From positions 62,001 through 126,000 of the forward strand of contig CAZQRP010000002.1 of the NCBI GenBank assembly GCA_964596125.1: 64,000 nt of DNA, read 5' to 3'. The position numbers and the translations under genes were made by a program. Source of the DNA: CAZQRP01 sp964596125 (GTDB lineage: Bacteria > Chloroflexota > Dehalococcoidia > GIF9 > UBA5629). Under the pieces are notes generated by a model. That model was not told the origin of the DNA. It did no database searches and saw only the letters and a list, made by a program, of their open reading frames with translations. Shown here in pieces: positions 27,653 to 36,755 of the stretch (its first letter is position 1; the number at the start of each line of letters is the position of its first letter).

Positions 27653-28837
27653 ATGAAAACAGAATATGAAGAGACCGGCTCTAGCCAGATAACAGTGCAG
27701 GACTATTTTAAACTACCCTACTATATAGCTAAGGGAATTAAATATCACGCGGCTGGACATATTTATACTCCAAAACCACTGTATTCGACACTCAATGTTA
27801 CGCACCGTTGTAATTCCAGGTGTGTTATGTGTTCGGAGTGGGCCAGGCCAAGTAACGGGAAGGAGCTGACTCTTGCTGAAATCAGCAAGATATTCAGAAA
27901 TCATCTGTTCACCTCCATAGAAAGGTTTACACTGTCAGGCGGCGAGGCAACACTTAGAGAGGACCTGGTGGAAATAGTCCATGCTGTCCTGGATGCCTGC
28001 CCTCAAATACAACATATACTCCTGAATACCAATGGCCTGGATCCCGATATGGTTACCGAGAGGGTTAACAGACTACTCATAGTAGCCAAGCAAAAAATGC
28101 TAAACGCTTTTACGGTAATAGTCTCACTTGACGGTTATGGGGATAGTCATCAGAGAATAAGACGGGTTCCCCGGGCCTTTGAAAGGGTGAGTGAAACCTT
28201 AAAGAGGCTCAAAATGTTGCAGCATAAAATACCATTTCATCTTCGCGCTACGTGTGTTGTCCAACCTTTAAATCTCGGCAACTTAGTGGAACTGACGAAT
28301 TTTGGCCAAGAGACAGGGCTGCCAATTACATTCATTCCCATCCGTACTGAGGGCATGCCAATCACATTCGCTCCTGCATGTAGCGAGGGCACCGTACTCA
28401 GCAATAACGCCTCAAGAGATTCATTGAGACTGGCTGACTACCATTTTGAAGAGCTCCAGAATATCTTTGAACATAAGCTTCAACCTTACTTGCCACCATC
28501 TCACGTTCTTTCTTGGCAGGAGTACTTCAAAATAGTTGGCGGAGAAAGAAGAAAGCTCCCCTGTTTCCTGCGCCACCACTATATCGGTGTTGACAGTGAC
28601 GGGACCTTATACATGTGCTTTGCAGATACTTCACTAGCCTATGGCAATATACAGGATAAACAACCCGATAAAATCTGGTATTCTGACAAAGCCAAAGAAA
28701 TAAGAAAAAGAGCCGAAACATATTTCTGTCCCAAGTGCACCATTTTATGTGATGTGGCTTTCTCACTGCGATCCGAATTTTTTTATTATGCCATTCATCT
28801 GCTCAAGGAAAAAGGTAAAAAAGTAACAATGAAATGA
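27653..28837 (+). CDS. Radical SAM protein with SPASM-like C-terminus (copy 1)
   Basis: Radical SAM enzyme. The CX3CX2C cluster motif THRCNSRCVMCSEW has C53, C57 and C60. SLDGYGD and similar strands follow in the barrel. The C-terminal region has cysteines in KLPCFLRHHY, LYMCFAD and YFCPKCTILCDV, resembling SPASM/Twitch auxiliary-cluster domains. I use the ATG at 27653 (394 residues) because the paralog at 30095 starts with the same MKT and puts the three cysteines at identical residue numbers. An upstream ATG at 27590 is the alternative. SPASM proteins often modify peptides or sugars; no precursor peptide was found. Confidence 0.83.
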   Translation: MKTEYEETGSSQITVQDYFKLPYYIAKGIKYHAAGHIYTPKPLYSTLNVTHRCNSRCVMCSEWARPSNGKELTLAEISKIFRNHLFTSIERFTLSGGEATLREDLVEIVHAVLDACPQIQHILLNTNGLDPDMVTERVNRLLIVAKQKMLNAFTVIVSLDGYGDSHQRIRRVPRAFERVSETLKRLKMLQHKIPFHLRATCVVQPLNLGNLVELTNFGQETGLPITFIPIRTEGMPITFAPACSEGTVLSNNASRDSLRLADYHFEELQNIFEHKLQPYLPPSHVLSWQEYFKIVGGERRKLPCFLRHHYIGVDSDGTLYMCFADTSLAYGNIQDKQPDKIWYSDKAKEIRKRAETYFCPKCTILCDVAFSLRSEFFYYAIHLLKEKGKKVTMK

Positions 28838-28950
28838 ATGATAATAAACTGGAGACTCATTTCAGGGACAGTGTTCTGGAATTTAAGCGTGAACCTAAGG
28901 CCATAGTGCAGCATATACACAATTTGATTAAAGTAACAGGAGACTAACGT

Positions 28951-30021
28951 ATGGGACAAGCTACCTTAAAGGGCGGAATTACTGGTTGTGGTGCCGTAAC
29001 AACCACTTCTCATCTACCTGCCTGGCAATCTGTGAAAGATGCCAAGATAATTGCGGTTTGTGACCATAACGAGGAAGTAGCACGCCAGGTAGCAAAGCAG
29101 TGGGGTATTCGTGGTGTTTACCATGACCTCTCTCAAATGTTAGACAGCGAAGAACTGAATTTTATTGACATCTGCACACCACCTCAGACCCATCTGCCGC
29201 ACGCAATGCAAGCGATGGAGGCTGGCTTACATGTATTAGTCGAAAAACCAATGACGGTATCAGTAATTGAGGCTGACGAAATGGTCTCAGCCGCAAAAGA
29301 ACACAACATTAAACTCTGCGCAGTCCACAACGCCTTGTTTTATCCTGTGGTACAGACAGCCAAATCGCTGGTCGATAATGGCTCAATCGGAGACTTGATA
29401 AGCATGGATATTCACATTAGTATTCCCAGGGAACGATTAAACTGGCAAAGCCACTGGACCCATGATCTACCGGGCGGATCACTTGGTGAGAATGCTCCTC
29501 ATGCAGCATACCTGACATCGGCTTTTCTCGGTACTGTCGGTTCTATCCAGGCAATCGCCAACAATTGCAACCATATTCCCTGGATTGCTGGTGATGAATT
29601 GAAGGTGCTGGTTAAAGGAGAGAACGGAATTGGGAGTTTCAATATATCCTACAACGCATCAGCGTTCTCTTTTTCATTGACTCTCGCTGGAACAGAGGAA
29701 AAACTCCATCTTGATCTTGTAACCCAGACTATGACACGCATCCGACCACGATCGAACCGGACTCATAATTTAGTGTTGAATCAGTTAGACTTGATACTCC
29801 AGTCATTAATGTCAGCGGCATATATTTCGGCAAAGTCATTGATGGGGCAAAAATGGTACAAAATAGGGCATGGAGCTCTAATAAAGAAGTTTATCAATAG
29901 CATACACTATAATCTTGAACCTCCGGTCCCCGGAGAAGACGGCAGGGAAACGATACGGATACTTGAGCAAATATGGCCTCAGATAAGCCAGGACAAAAGC
30001 CCGCTTGGGCAAAAGACGTAG
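28951..30021 (+). CDS. Gfo/Idh/MocA family oxidoreductase (copy 2)
   Basis: Second NAD(P)-dependent oxidoreductase, homologous over its whole length to the gene at 25488. The nucleotide loop is GGITGCGAVTTTSHLPAW and the lysine motif VLVEKPMT. The 356 residues and the AGGAG spacing also match copy 1. The most divergent stretch is the middle, around the substrate pocket (ISIPRERLNWQSHWTHDL here), so the two may act on related but different sugars. A radical SAM gene follows 73 bases later, repeating the order of the first unit. Confidence 0.88.
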   Translation: MGQATLKGGITGCGAVTTTSHLPAWQSVKDAKIIAVCDHNEEVARQVAKQWGIRGVYHDLSQMLDSEELNFIDICTPPQTHLPHAMQAMEAGLHVLVEKPMTVSVIEADEMVSAAKEHNIKLCAVHNALFYPVVQTAKSLVDNGSIGDLISMDIHISIPRERLNWQSHWTHDLPGGSLGENAPHAAYLTSAFLGTVGSIQAIANNCNHIPWIAGDELKVLVKGENGIGSFNISYNASAFSFSLTLAGTEEKLHLDLVTQTMTRIRPRSNRTHNLVLNQLDLILQSLMSAAYISAKSLMGQKWYKIGHGALIKKFINSIHYNLEPPVPGEDGRETIRILEQIWPQISQDKSPLGQKT

Positions 30022-30094
30022 TTAGATAGCTAATAAATTGCTACCCCACGACTCGACCGGCTTTGAGGTCAGCTTTAGAGTAAAAAGGCTAGAT

Positions 30095-31243
30095 ATGAAA
30101 ACCAAAGGCCAGGTAGCAAGACAGGACAAATTAACAATAAAAAACATAATCGGAGTACCTTCCCATTTTATTCGTGGAATACAATATCACGCCGCGGGGC
30201 ACATTTACACACCAAAACCTGTCTATACTTCTTTACGGGTAACACGCCGATGTAATGCGAGATGTATTATGTGCTCAGACTGGAAAACAAAGGATAACGA
30301 TAATAAACTGACTCTTGATGAAATTGGCAAGATATACAGCAATTCCCTGTTTAAGTCTTTGAAAAGAATCGGTCTGAGCGGTGGTGAGCCTACACTGAGA
30401 GAAGACCTGGCTCAGATCACTCAAATCATCCTGGACTGCTGTCCCCAGATTAGGGAAATTGCACTGGTTACCAACGGCTTAGAGCCCAGCTTGGTAACAG
30501 AGAGGGTACAACAACTGCTCACATTGTTTGTACGCAGAAAGTTAAATGGATTTTCAGTAGCGGTCTCTATTGACGGCTACGGTGATACCGACGAGAGGAT
30601 AAGGAGAGTTCCCGACGCTTTTAACAGAGCAAGCGAAACCATAGGACGTTTAAAACAACTACAGCATGAGACACCGTTCCACCTTTGCTCTACTTGTGTT
30701 GTCCAGCCTTCAAATATCGACAATCTGGTCCAACTATTGGAGTTTGCTAATAAGGTGGAGCTGCCTCTGACCTTAGTTCCCATAAGAATCTCTGACTCTC
30801 TTATACAAAACGAATCCCAAGAACATTTGTTAAGATTAACGGACAGCAACCTGAAAAAGCTTAAGGTTCTCTTTGAACGTCAACTGCAACCATACCTTGT
30901 ACCATCAAATATCGCTTTTTGGCGAGAGTACTTCAATATTATCAACGGGGAAAAAAGAAGACTTCCCTGTTACCTGCTCCACCACTTCGCTGAGGTGGAT
31001 AGCGATGGGACGCTGCGCATATGTGTTCAGCGCACCATGCTGAATTGTGGTAATGTTCTGGATGACCCGCCGGACAGAATCTGGTATTCGAAACGGGTAA
31101 AAGAAATGAGACTGATGGCTCGAAAAATACACTGCTCCAAATGTGCCGATTGCTGTGATATGGACAATTCCTTCAGACAGGAATTCTTTTACTACACAGG
31201 GTATTGGCTTAAAGAAAAAAGTAAGAAGTTGCTGAGACAATGA
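30095..31243 (+). CDS. Radical SAM protein with SPASM-like C-terminus (copy 2)
   Basis: Paralog of the radical SAM gene at 27653. The cluster motif TRRCNARCIMCSDW has C53, C57 and C60, the same numbers as copy 1. C-terminal cysteines occur in RLPCYLLHHF, LRICVQR, NCGN and IHCSKCADCCD. The ATG at 30095 (382 residues) is chosen to match copy 1; an ATG at 30038 is also in frame. Its TGA shares four bases (ATGA) with the start of the HPr-kinase-like gene, indicating coupling. Confidence 0.83.
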   Translation: MKTKGQVARQDKLTIKNIIGVPSHFIRGIQYHAAGHIYTPKPVYTSLRVTRRCNARCIMCSDWKTKDNDNKLTLDEIGKIYSNSLFKSLKRIGLSGGEPTLREDLAQITQIILDCCPQIREIALVTNGLEPSLVTERVQQLLTLFVRRKLNGFSVAVSIDGYGDTDERIRRVPDAFNRASETIGRLKQLQHETPFHLCSTCVVQPSNIDNLVQLLEFANKVELPLTLVPIRISDSLIQNESQEHLLRLTDSNLKKLKVLFERQLQPYLVPSNIAFWREYFNIINGEKRRLPCYLLHHFAEVDSDGTLRICVQRTMLNCGNVLDDPPDRIWYSKRVKEMRLMARKIHCSKCADCCDMDNSFRQEFFYYTGYWLKEKSKKLLRQ

Positions 31244-32271
31244 GTGATAGGAAGCAAGGAATGCCCATTAGCGATACTTCAGTATATTTTCACTTTTATG
31301 GTCTGAACATCGAGCTGGGGAGCATGGATACCAGGACAGTAGAAAGTATTCGACGGGATTTCGCCTATTTTCAGGCTGCTCCGGTTGAGCCAGAGGTAAG
31401 TATTGAAGTATTTGCCGAAAAGCCTCACTTTAAGGAGCTACCCGATTTACCAGCCTCAATTTGTACTTTAAACTATGTTTGCTATCAAGATAAAGAGGAC
31501 AGTTTCACTGATTACCATGGCCAGGGTCTAAGAATCTTCAACGTAAGGAAACAGCAATATCGGATATTCTCGGAAAGTGCCGATTTAAGGTACGAAATTA
31601 GCTACTTAACGATCATTGCAACTGTTGGTCAGTTTTTAGACTCAAAACATATTCATCGGGTCCATGCCCTAGGGATCAGTCAAAATGGAAAAGCAATTCT
31701 AATTCTACTTCCAGAAAAAGGTGGGAAGACTACTCTGGCTCTCCATCTCCTAAGGTCGGGGCAGGTAAAGCTGCTGTCTGAGGATTCTCCGCTGCTTAAT
31801 AAGAAAGGAGAAATCTTACCATTTCCACTACGTCTGGGAATTTTACCCACAGGAGAACTGGACATTCCAAAAAAGTTCCTTCGCACAGTGAATCTTATGC
31901 GGATTGGAACAAAAATCTTGGTTGATGTAGACTATTTTGCCGACAAGATAGATGGTGCCTGCCAGCCGGGCATTATACTACTGGGGAAAAGGACTTTAGG
32001 ACTTGAATCTAGAATTGAGCCAGCAAGTAAACTTAGTGCTTTAAGAGAATTTATCGGGAACGCGGTAATAGGGATGGGTCTACACCAGGGAATCGAATAT
32101 CTTATCGGTGTCAGCACCAGAGAAACCTTGAGCAAAACCGGGCTTGCTTTCTCCCGCTTATATAACAGCTTAAAAGTAATCCGCCATTCTAAGGTCTACC
32201 GGTTTATGATTGGACATGACACAGATAAAAACTGCCAGGTACTGCTACGTTTCCTGCAGTCTATAGATTAA
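31240..32271 (+). CDS. HPr-kinase/phosphorylase-like P-loop protein
   Basis: A 343-residue protein with a nucleotide-binding core like the C-terminal domain of HprK. The P-loop LPEKGGKTTLALHLL lies at about 157-171, followed by LLSEDSPLL, which occupies the place of the phosphate-handling DD/ED motif. The N-terminal 130 residues are beta-rich and unassigned. Such stand-alone HprK-like proteins occur in peptide-modification and capsule clusters, where their role is mostly unknown. It starts on the stop codon of radical SAM copy 2 (ATGA overlap), so the two proteins probably work together. HPr itself is not encoded nearby. Confidence 0.68.
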   Translation: MSDRKQGMPISDTSVYFHFYGLNIELGSMDTRTVESIRRDFAYFQAAPVEPEVSIEVFAEKPHFKELPDLPASICTLNYVCYQDKEDSFTDYHGQGLRIFNVRKQQYRIFSESADLRYEISYLTIIATVGQFLDSKHIHRVHALGISQNGKAILILLPEKGGKTTLALHLLRSGQVKLLSEDSPLLNKKGEILPFPLRLGILPTGELDIPKKFLRTVNLMRIGTKILVDVDYFADKIDGACQPGIILLGKRTLGLESRIEPASKLSALREFIGNAVIGMGLHQGIEYLIGVSTRETLSKTGLAFSRLYNSLKVIRHSKVYRFMIGHDTDKNCQVLLRFLQSID

Positions 32272-32403
32272 TCGTCCGCTTGCCTGAAGTCATGGTCTTA
32301 GTCGCTTTGATAAGATGCAACCTGTATAATTATGTAGTTTATATCACACAGGTATATTTACAGTGTACCAAAGGTTTAAAATAAAGGGATTGATCGATCC
32401 TTA

Positions 32404-33021
32404 ATGAAATCAGAAACGACCATCCTGCTTGTCCGCCATGGACAAACGTATTCAAATATCACCGGTTTCTATATGGGCTGGACTAATGAAGACCTGTCTG
32501 ATACAGGCTACAATCAAGTACGACAACTATCTTCGAGGCTTGCCGGTCTGCCTATCGCTTCGATCTATACCAGCCCGCTTCAGAGAGCACATACTACTGC
32601 ATCACTACTTGCCGAACCTCATAAGCTCGAGCCAAGGACATTAGAAGACCTGATAGAAATTCGGCTGGGAGACTGGCAGGGACTGCACATGAACGAAATC
32701 AAACGAAACTGGCCGGAACTCTGGCATCAGTGGAGAGTTGATCCGTCAGAGCTTACCCTTCCGAACGGCGAGAGCCTAAGCGAAGTAACCGGGCGCGCAA
32801 TTCGAGCCTTCCAAACAATAGTGGAAGCTAACCGGGACAAACAAGCATTAATCGTCACCCATGACGTTATTGTTAAGGTATTAGTAGCTCATATTCTCAG
32901 AGCCCCTAATAGCATCTATCGCAGGTTTGAGATCAGTAATACGTCGTTGAGCGCAGTAAGAGTCGTCAATAATAATTATCAGCTTACCATGCTGAATGAT
33001 ACATCGCATCTAAACTTTTAA
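32404..33021 (+). CDS. Histidine phosphatase family protein (phosphoglycerate-mutase-like)
   Basis: Small phosphatase of the branch-1 histidine phosphatase superfamily. The catalytic RHG motif is LLVRHGQTYSN (8-18), with TSPLQRAHTTA carrying the second arginine, the acidic EIRLGDWQG and the second histidine in VTHDVIVK. The 205 residues match GpmB/CobC-type enzymes. Substrates in this group range from 2,3-phosphoglycerate to alpha-ribazole phosphate and cannot be told apart here. No good ribosome-binding site precedes the ATG. It probably stands outside the accessory cluster, 132 bases beyond it. Confidence 0.88.
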   Translation: MKSETTILLVRHGQTYSNITGFYMGWTNEDLSDTGYNQVRQLSSRLAGLPIASIYTSPLQRAHTTASLLAEPHKLEPRTLEDLIEIRLGDWQGLHMNEIKRNWPELWHQWRVDPSELTLPNGESLSEVTGRAIRAFQTIVEANRDKQALIVTHDVIVKVLVAHILRAPNSIYRRFEISNTSLSAVRVVNNNYQLTMLNDTSHLNF

Positions 33022-33157
33022 GTTTTCAACTGCTTCGAATACAGCTGTTAAAACAAGGTTTTTCATGGCTGTTTGACAGGGTATAAATATCTAATTAACG
33101 GGCCACATGATTTATAAACCTGTATCTACCGGCAGGAGACGAAGAGAGGAAGGTACA

Positions 33158-34159
33158 ATGAAAGCCCAAGTTTTAAAAGAAATTTCTCCGGTTGAAAATC
33201 GACCTCTGAAATTGACTGATTTGCCAATTCCCCAGCCTGGAGCGAGAGAAGTGCTGGTGAGGATTTCTGCCTGTGGAGTATGCCACACCGAGCTTGATGA
33301 AATCGAGGGAAGACTTCAGCCAAACCTTCCTATAATCCTGGGCCATGAAATTGTTGGTAAAGTAGAAAGCCTGGGTCCGATGGTGACTAAATTTAAAATC
33401 GGGGATCGAGTTGGGATCGCCTGGATATACTCTGCCTGTGGACAATGCAGTTTCTGCCAGGAAGGCAATGAAAACTTGTGTTCTCAATTTGAAGGGACCG
33501 GTTGTCACACTAACGGTGGCTATGCTGAATACACCGTGGTCTCAGAGGATTTCGCCTACCCGATCCCTGACAGGTTTACAGATTCTCAGGCAGCCCCTCT
33601 CTTATGTGCCGGGGCAATTGGATTTCGAGATATAAGACTTTCCGGGATCAAACCAGGTCAGACTCTAGGGCTTTTTGGATTCGGAGCATCGGCTCACATC
33701 GTCATACAGATAGCGAAGCATCAGGATTGTGAACTTTACGTTTTTACCAGAAGCGAAGAGCATCGCAATTTAGCGAAAAAACTTGGGGCAGCCTGGGCAG
33801 GTAGTGCAGAAGATGATCCTCCTCAAAAATTAAACTGCGCAATTGATTTCACCCCGGTAGGAGAGACAGTACCTAATGCTTTAAGAGTCCTTGAAAAGGG
33901 TGGAAGATTGGTAATAGCCGTGATTCGAAAGAGAAGCCCGGTTCCACCTTTAGACTATGCCCGGTTGCTCTGGGATGAAAAGGAAATAAAAAGCGTAGCC
34001 AACATTACCAGAAAGGATGCACAAGATTTTCTACCTCTGGCTGCTGAAATTCCGATTGTCCCTGAGGTCCAGGAGTTTAAATTAGAAGACGCAAATGAGG
34101 CCTTAATTTTGCTGAAGCAGGGAAAAGTCCAGGGTGCCGCAGTCCTGAGAGTAGCCTGA
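33158..34159 (+). CDS. Zinc-dependent alcohol dehydrogenase
   Basis: Medium-chain NAD(P)-dependent dehydrogenase. Catalytic zinc ligands are C39 in ACGVCHTELDE and H63 in LGHEIVG. The structural-zinc cysteines are C94, C97, C100 and C108 (CGQCSFCQEGNENLC). The nucleotide-binding loop is GLFGFGASAHIV. An ATG at 33107 adds 17 residues, but the ATG at 33158 follows GAGGAAGGT and gives the usual MKAQVL start (333 residues). The next gene follows after 13 bases. The substrate alcohol or aldehyde is unknown. Confidence 0.9.
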   Translation: MKAQVLKEISPVENRPLKLTDLPIPQPGAREVLVRISACGVCHTELDEIEGRLQPNLPIILGHEIVGKVESLGPMVTKFKIGDRVGIAWIYSACGQCSFCQEGNENLCSQFEGTGCHTNGGYAEYTVVSEDFAYPIPDRFTDSQAAPLLCAGAIGFRDIRLSGIKPGQTLGLFGFGASAHIVIQIAKHQDCELYVFTRSEEHRNLAKKLGAAWAGSAEDDPPQKLNCAIDFTPVGETVPNALRVLEKGGRLVIAVIRKRSPVPPLDYARLLWDEKEIKSVANITRKDAQDFLPLAAEIPIVPEVQEFKLEDANEALILLKQGKVQGAAVLRVA

Positions 34160-34172
34160 AAAGGAGGTACAT

Positions 34173-35759
34173 ATGAAGGTATGTAGGGTAGCCGAAATTA
34201 GAGAGCTGGATAGAAAAGCTGTTGAAGAGTTCGGCATTACCACAGAAATTCTAATGGAAAATGCAGGTGAAGCTACTTATTTTGTCATATTAAGAGAACT
34301 TGGCATACAGAATAGAAATTTCGTCATTTTCTGTGGGTCAGGCAACAACGGAGGTGACGGCTTTGTCGTAGCGAGGAAGATTCATTCTAACGGCGGACAG
34401 GTAAAAGTTTTCCTTTTAGCTGGCAAAGAAAAATACCAGGGTCCGGCAAAAAAGAATCTGGAGGTGATTTCTCGATTTCCGATTGTTATTGAGGAGATCA
34501 GGTCAATTGAGGAAACCAGAGACGTTGTTTCACAAGCGGACGCTATCATAGATGCAATGTTTGGAACCGGCGTGGATAGAAATATCGAAGGTACTTACAG
34601 AGATGCGATCCATCTGCTTAATGAAAGCAAGAAGAAAGTGTTCGCCATTGATATTGCTTCAGGAATAAATGGCGATACCGGCCGGGAAATGGGTATTTCA
34701 GTTAAGGCAGATTATACCGTTACGTACGGCTTACCCAAGATAGGAAATCTGCTCTATCCCGGATATGGGAGAGGTGGGAAACTGTATGTCTCACATATTT
34801 CCTTTCCGCCTTCCCTCTATGACTCAGATTCGATCAACGTGGAAATTGCCGGACCCATCCCACTCCCAGAAAGAGAACCGGATACTACAAAAATGGATTA
34901 TGGACCAGTACTGGTTATTGCCGGAGCAGCAAATTATTATTGGGCACCGCACGCTTCTGCTTATTCTTTTCTGAAAGCAGGAGGTGGATATGTCTTTTTA
35001 GCATGCCCCAAATCCCTAGCCTCTTCTGTTGCTCAAAGCGGAAAAGAAGTTGTTTTGCATCCTCTTGAGGAAACCAGTTCAGGAAGTATCGCTTTAGACA
35101 ATAAAGAGGATCTTCTAGAGTTGTCCGCAAGAATGAAAATGGTAGTACTAGGTCCCGGCCTCTCCCTCGATCAGGAGACCCAGAATTTAGTAAAACAATT
35201 GGTCAGGGAAATAAAAAAGCCATTGCTAATAGACGGAGATGGAATCACTGCTGTTTCCCATGAGATAGAAATCCTTAAAGAGCGAAAGATAGAAACAATT
35301 ATTACCCCTCATTCAGGAGAGATGGCCCGGATTACCGGAATAGAAAGAGGCGAAATAGAAAAAAATCCGGTAGATGTCTTACAGAAAACAGCGGAGAACC
35401 TTGATGCCATCATTGTATTGAAAGGGCCTCATTCTTTGATTGGATATCCAGACCAAAGAGTCTTCATTAACGTCACCGGTGCTACCGGTGGTAAGGCAGG
35501 GATGGCTACTGCCGGAAGCGGAGATGTGTTGAATGGAACCATCGCCGCCATGTTCTGCCTGGGATTATCTATTCAAGACGCTGCCAGGACCGGGGTCTTT
35601 ATCCACGGACTGTCCGGAGACCTGGCAGCAAAAAAGAGAGGACCAGATGGTATGACTGCCCGGGATATATTAGATTGTCTTCCCAGTGCAGTGCGGTACT
35701 ACCGGGAAAATCTGGCTGCTCTTTCGGAAAACCTCTATGATACTATCCATGTTGTTTAA
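34173..35759 (+). CDS. nnr: Bifunctional NAD(P)HX epimerase / ADP-dependent dehydratase
   Basis: Metabolite-repair enzyme that restores hydrated NADH and NADPH. The N-terminal YjeF epimerase domain carries GSGNNGGDGFVVAR (55-68) and AIDIASGINGDTG. The C-terminal ribokinase-like dehydratase domain carries VIAGAANYYWAP, ITPHSGEMARITG and GSGDVLNG (448-455). The length of 528 residues is normal for the fused form. AAGGAGG lies about six bases before the ATG, and the alcohol dehydrogenase gene ends 13 bases upstream, so they are probably cotranscribed. Confidence 0.92.
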   Translation: MKVCRVAEIRELDRKAVEEFGITTEILMENAGEATYFVILRELGIQNRNFVIFCGSGNNGGDGFVVARKIHSNGGQVKVFLLAGKEKYQGPAKKNLEVISRFPIVIEEIRSIEETRDVVSQADAIIDAMFGTGVDRNIEGTYRDAIHLLNESKKKVFAIDIASGINGDTGREMGISVKADYTVTYGLPKIGNLLYPGYGRGGKLYVSHISFPPSLYDSDSINVEIAGPIPLPEREPDTTKMDYGPVLVIAGAANYYWAPHASAYSFLKAGGGYVFLACPKSLASSVAQSGKEVVLHPLEETSSGSIALDNKEDLLELSARMKMVVLGPGLSLDQETQNLVKQLVREIKKPLLIDGDGITAVSHEIEILKERKIETIITPHSGEMARITGIERGEIEKNPVDVLQKTAENLDAIIVLKGPHSLIGYPDQRVFINVTGATGGKAGMATAGSGDVLNGTIAAMFCLGLSIQDAARTGVFIHGLSGDLAAKKRGPDGMTARDILDCLPSAVRYYRENLAALSENLYDTIHVV

Positions 35760-35910
35760 ATAATGTAGATATGTTAAGGCGCCAAAGAAAAGGAACCGGA
35801 GAGAAAGTCCAGCATGAATTATCCATAATACATGGAAAGGGTGCTTCTATTCATTCCCGGACTCAGGAGGCAAGATAAGAATTACTCCACGGTGTCGAGA
35901 ATCAGCATTA

Positions 35911-36612
35911 ATGATGGAATCAGATGTAAACCAGCGGATTGATACATTAGCTCGATGGATGTTCGAGTCCAACCATCTGGTTATATTTACAGGTGCTGGA
36001 ATAAGCACTGAGTCAAGCTTACCTGACTTCAGAGGACCGGACGGCATCTGGACACGTCAAGCAAAAGGGCTGCCTACCAGGCATCGAGACTTCTCATCAG
36101 CCGAGCCCAATGCCGGACATCTGGCTATTGTTAAACTACAAAACTTCGGTAAGCTGAGTTTCCTTATTTCGCAGAATGTAGACAACCTGCATCTTCGGTC
36201 AGGAATAAGTCCGGATTTACTGGCAGAACTGCACGGCAACATTACCAAATTGCGATGCAGCCGTTGTGAATTTCTTCTTGACAACTATGGCGATGATATC
36301 GCCTGCCCACTCTGCGGTGGAAAGCTGATATCAAGCGTAGTCAATTTTGGTCAATCACTGCCCAGAAAGGAGTTAAACGACTCTTACTGGCACTCGCGGA
36401 ATTGTGACCTCTTTATAGTTGCGGGCTCCAGCCTCGTTGTTACACCTGCTGCTGATATGCCAAGGATTGCTGTTGAGTCTGGAGCCCGGCTCGTTATCAT
36501 TAACCAGGGCGAAACGCCGTTTGATAGCGTTGCTCATCTCTGGTTTAGGGAGAAAACCGGTGAAGTGTTGTCTCAGGCTGTCAGCAGGTTGGAAAAGCTT
36601 ATGAATAAATAG
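35911..36612 (+). CDS. Sir2-family NAD-dependent protein deacylase
   Basis: Sirtuin that removes acyl groups from lysines using NAD. Motifs are FTGAGISTESSLPDFRG (26-42), QNVDNLH (88-94) and the catalytic histidine H108 in ELHGN. A complete zinc site has C116, C119, C132 and C135, followed by VNFGQSLP. The 233 residues match class U or class III bacterial sirtuins. Two adjacent ATG codons (35911, 35914) are possible and no strong ribosome-binding site is present. With the HDAC-like gene at 5741 the window encodes two unrelated deacylases. Confidence 0.92.
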   Translation: MMESDVNQRIDTLARWMFESNHLVIFTGAGISTESSLPDFRGPDGIWTRQAKGLPTRHRDFSSAEPNAGHLAIVKLQNFGKLSFLISQNVDNLHLRSGISPDLLAELHGNITKLRCSRCEFLLDNYGDDIACPLCGGKLISSVVNFGQSLPRKELNDSYWHSRNCDLFIVAGSSLVVTPAADMPRIAVESGARLVIINQGETPFDSVAHLWFREKTGEVLSQAVSRLEKLMNK

Positions 36613-36755
36613 CTCAGAAATTACAGAATCGGCCGAGATTTCCAGGGAATAAACAGGTATCGACATAAGCAGGAATAAAACATTGTTTCCGTTATAATTC
36701 TTCATAGCAGAAAGGCTATTCAAATCAGAAAAACAAGGCTCTAAAGAAAATCACA

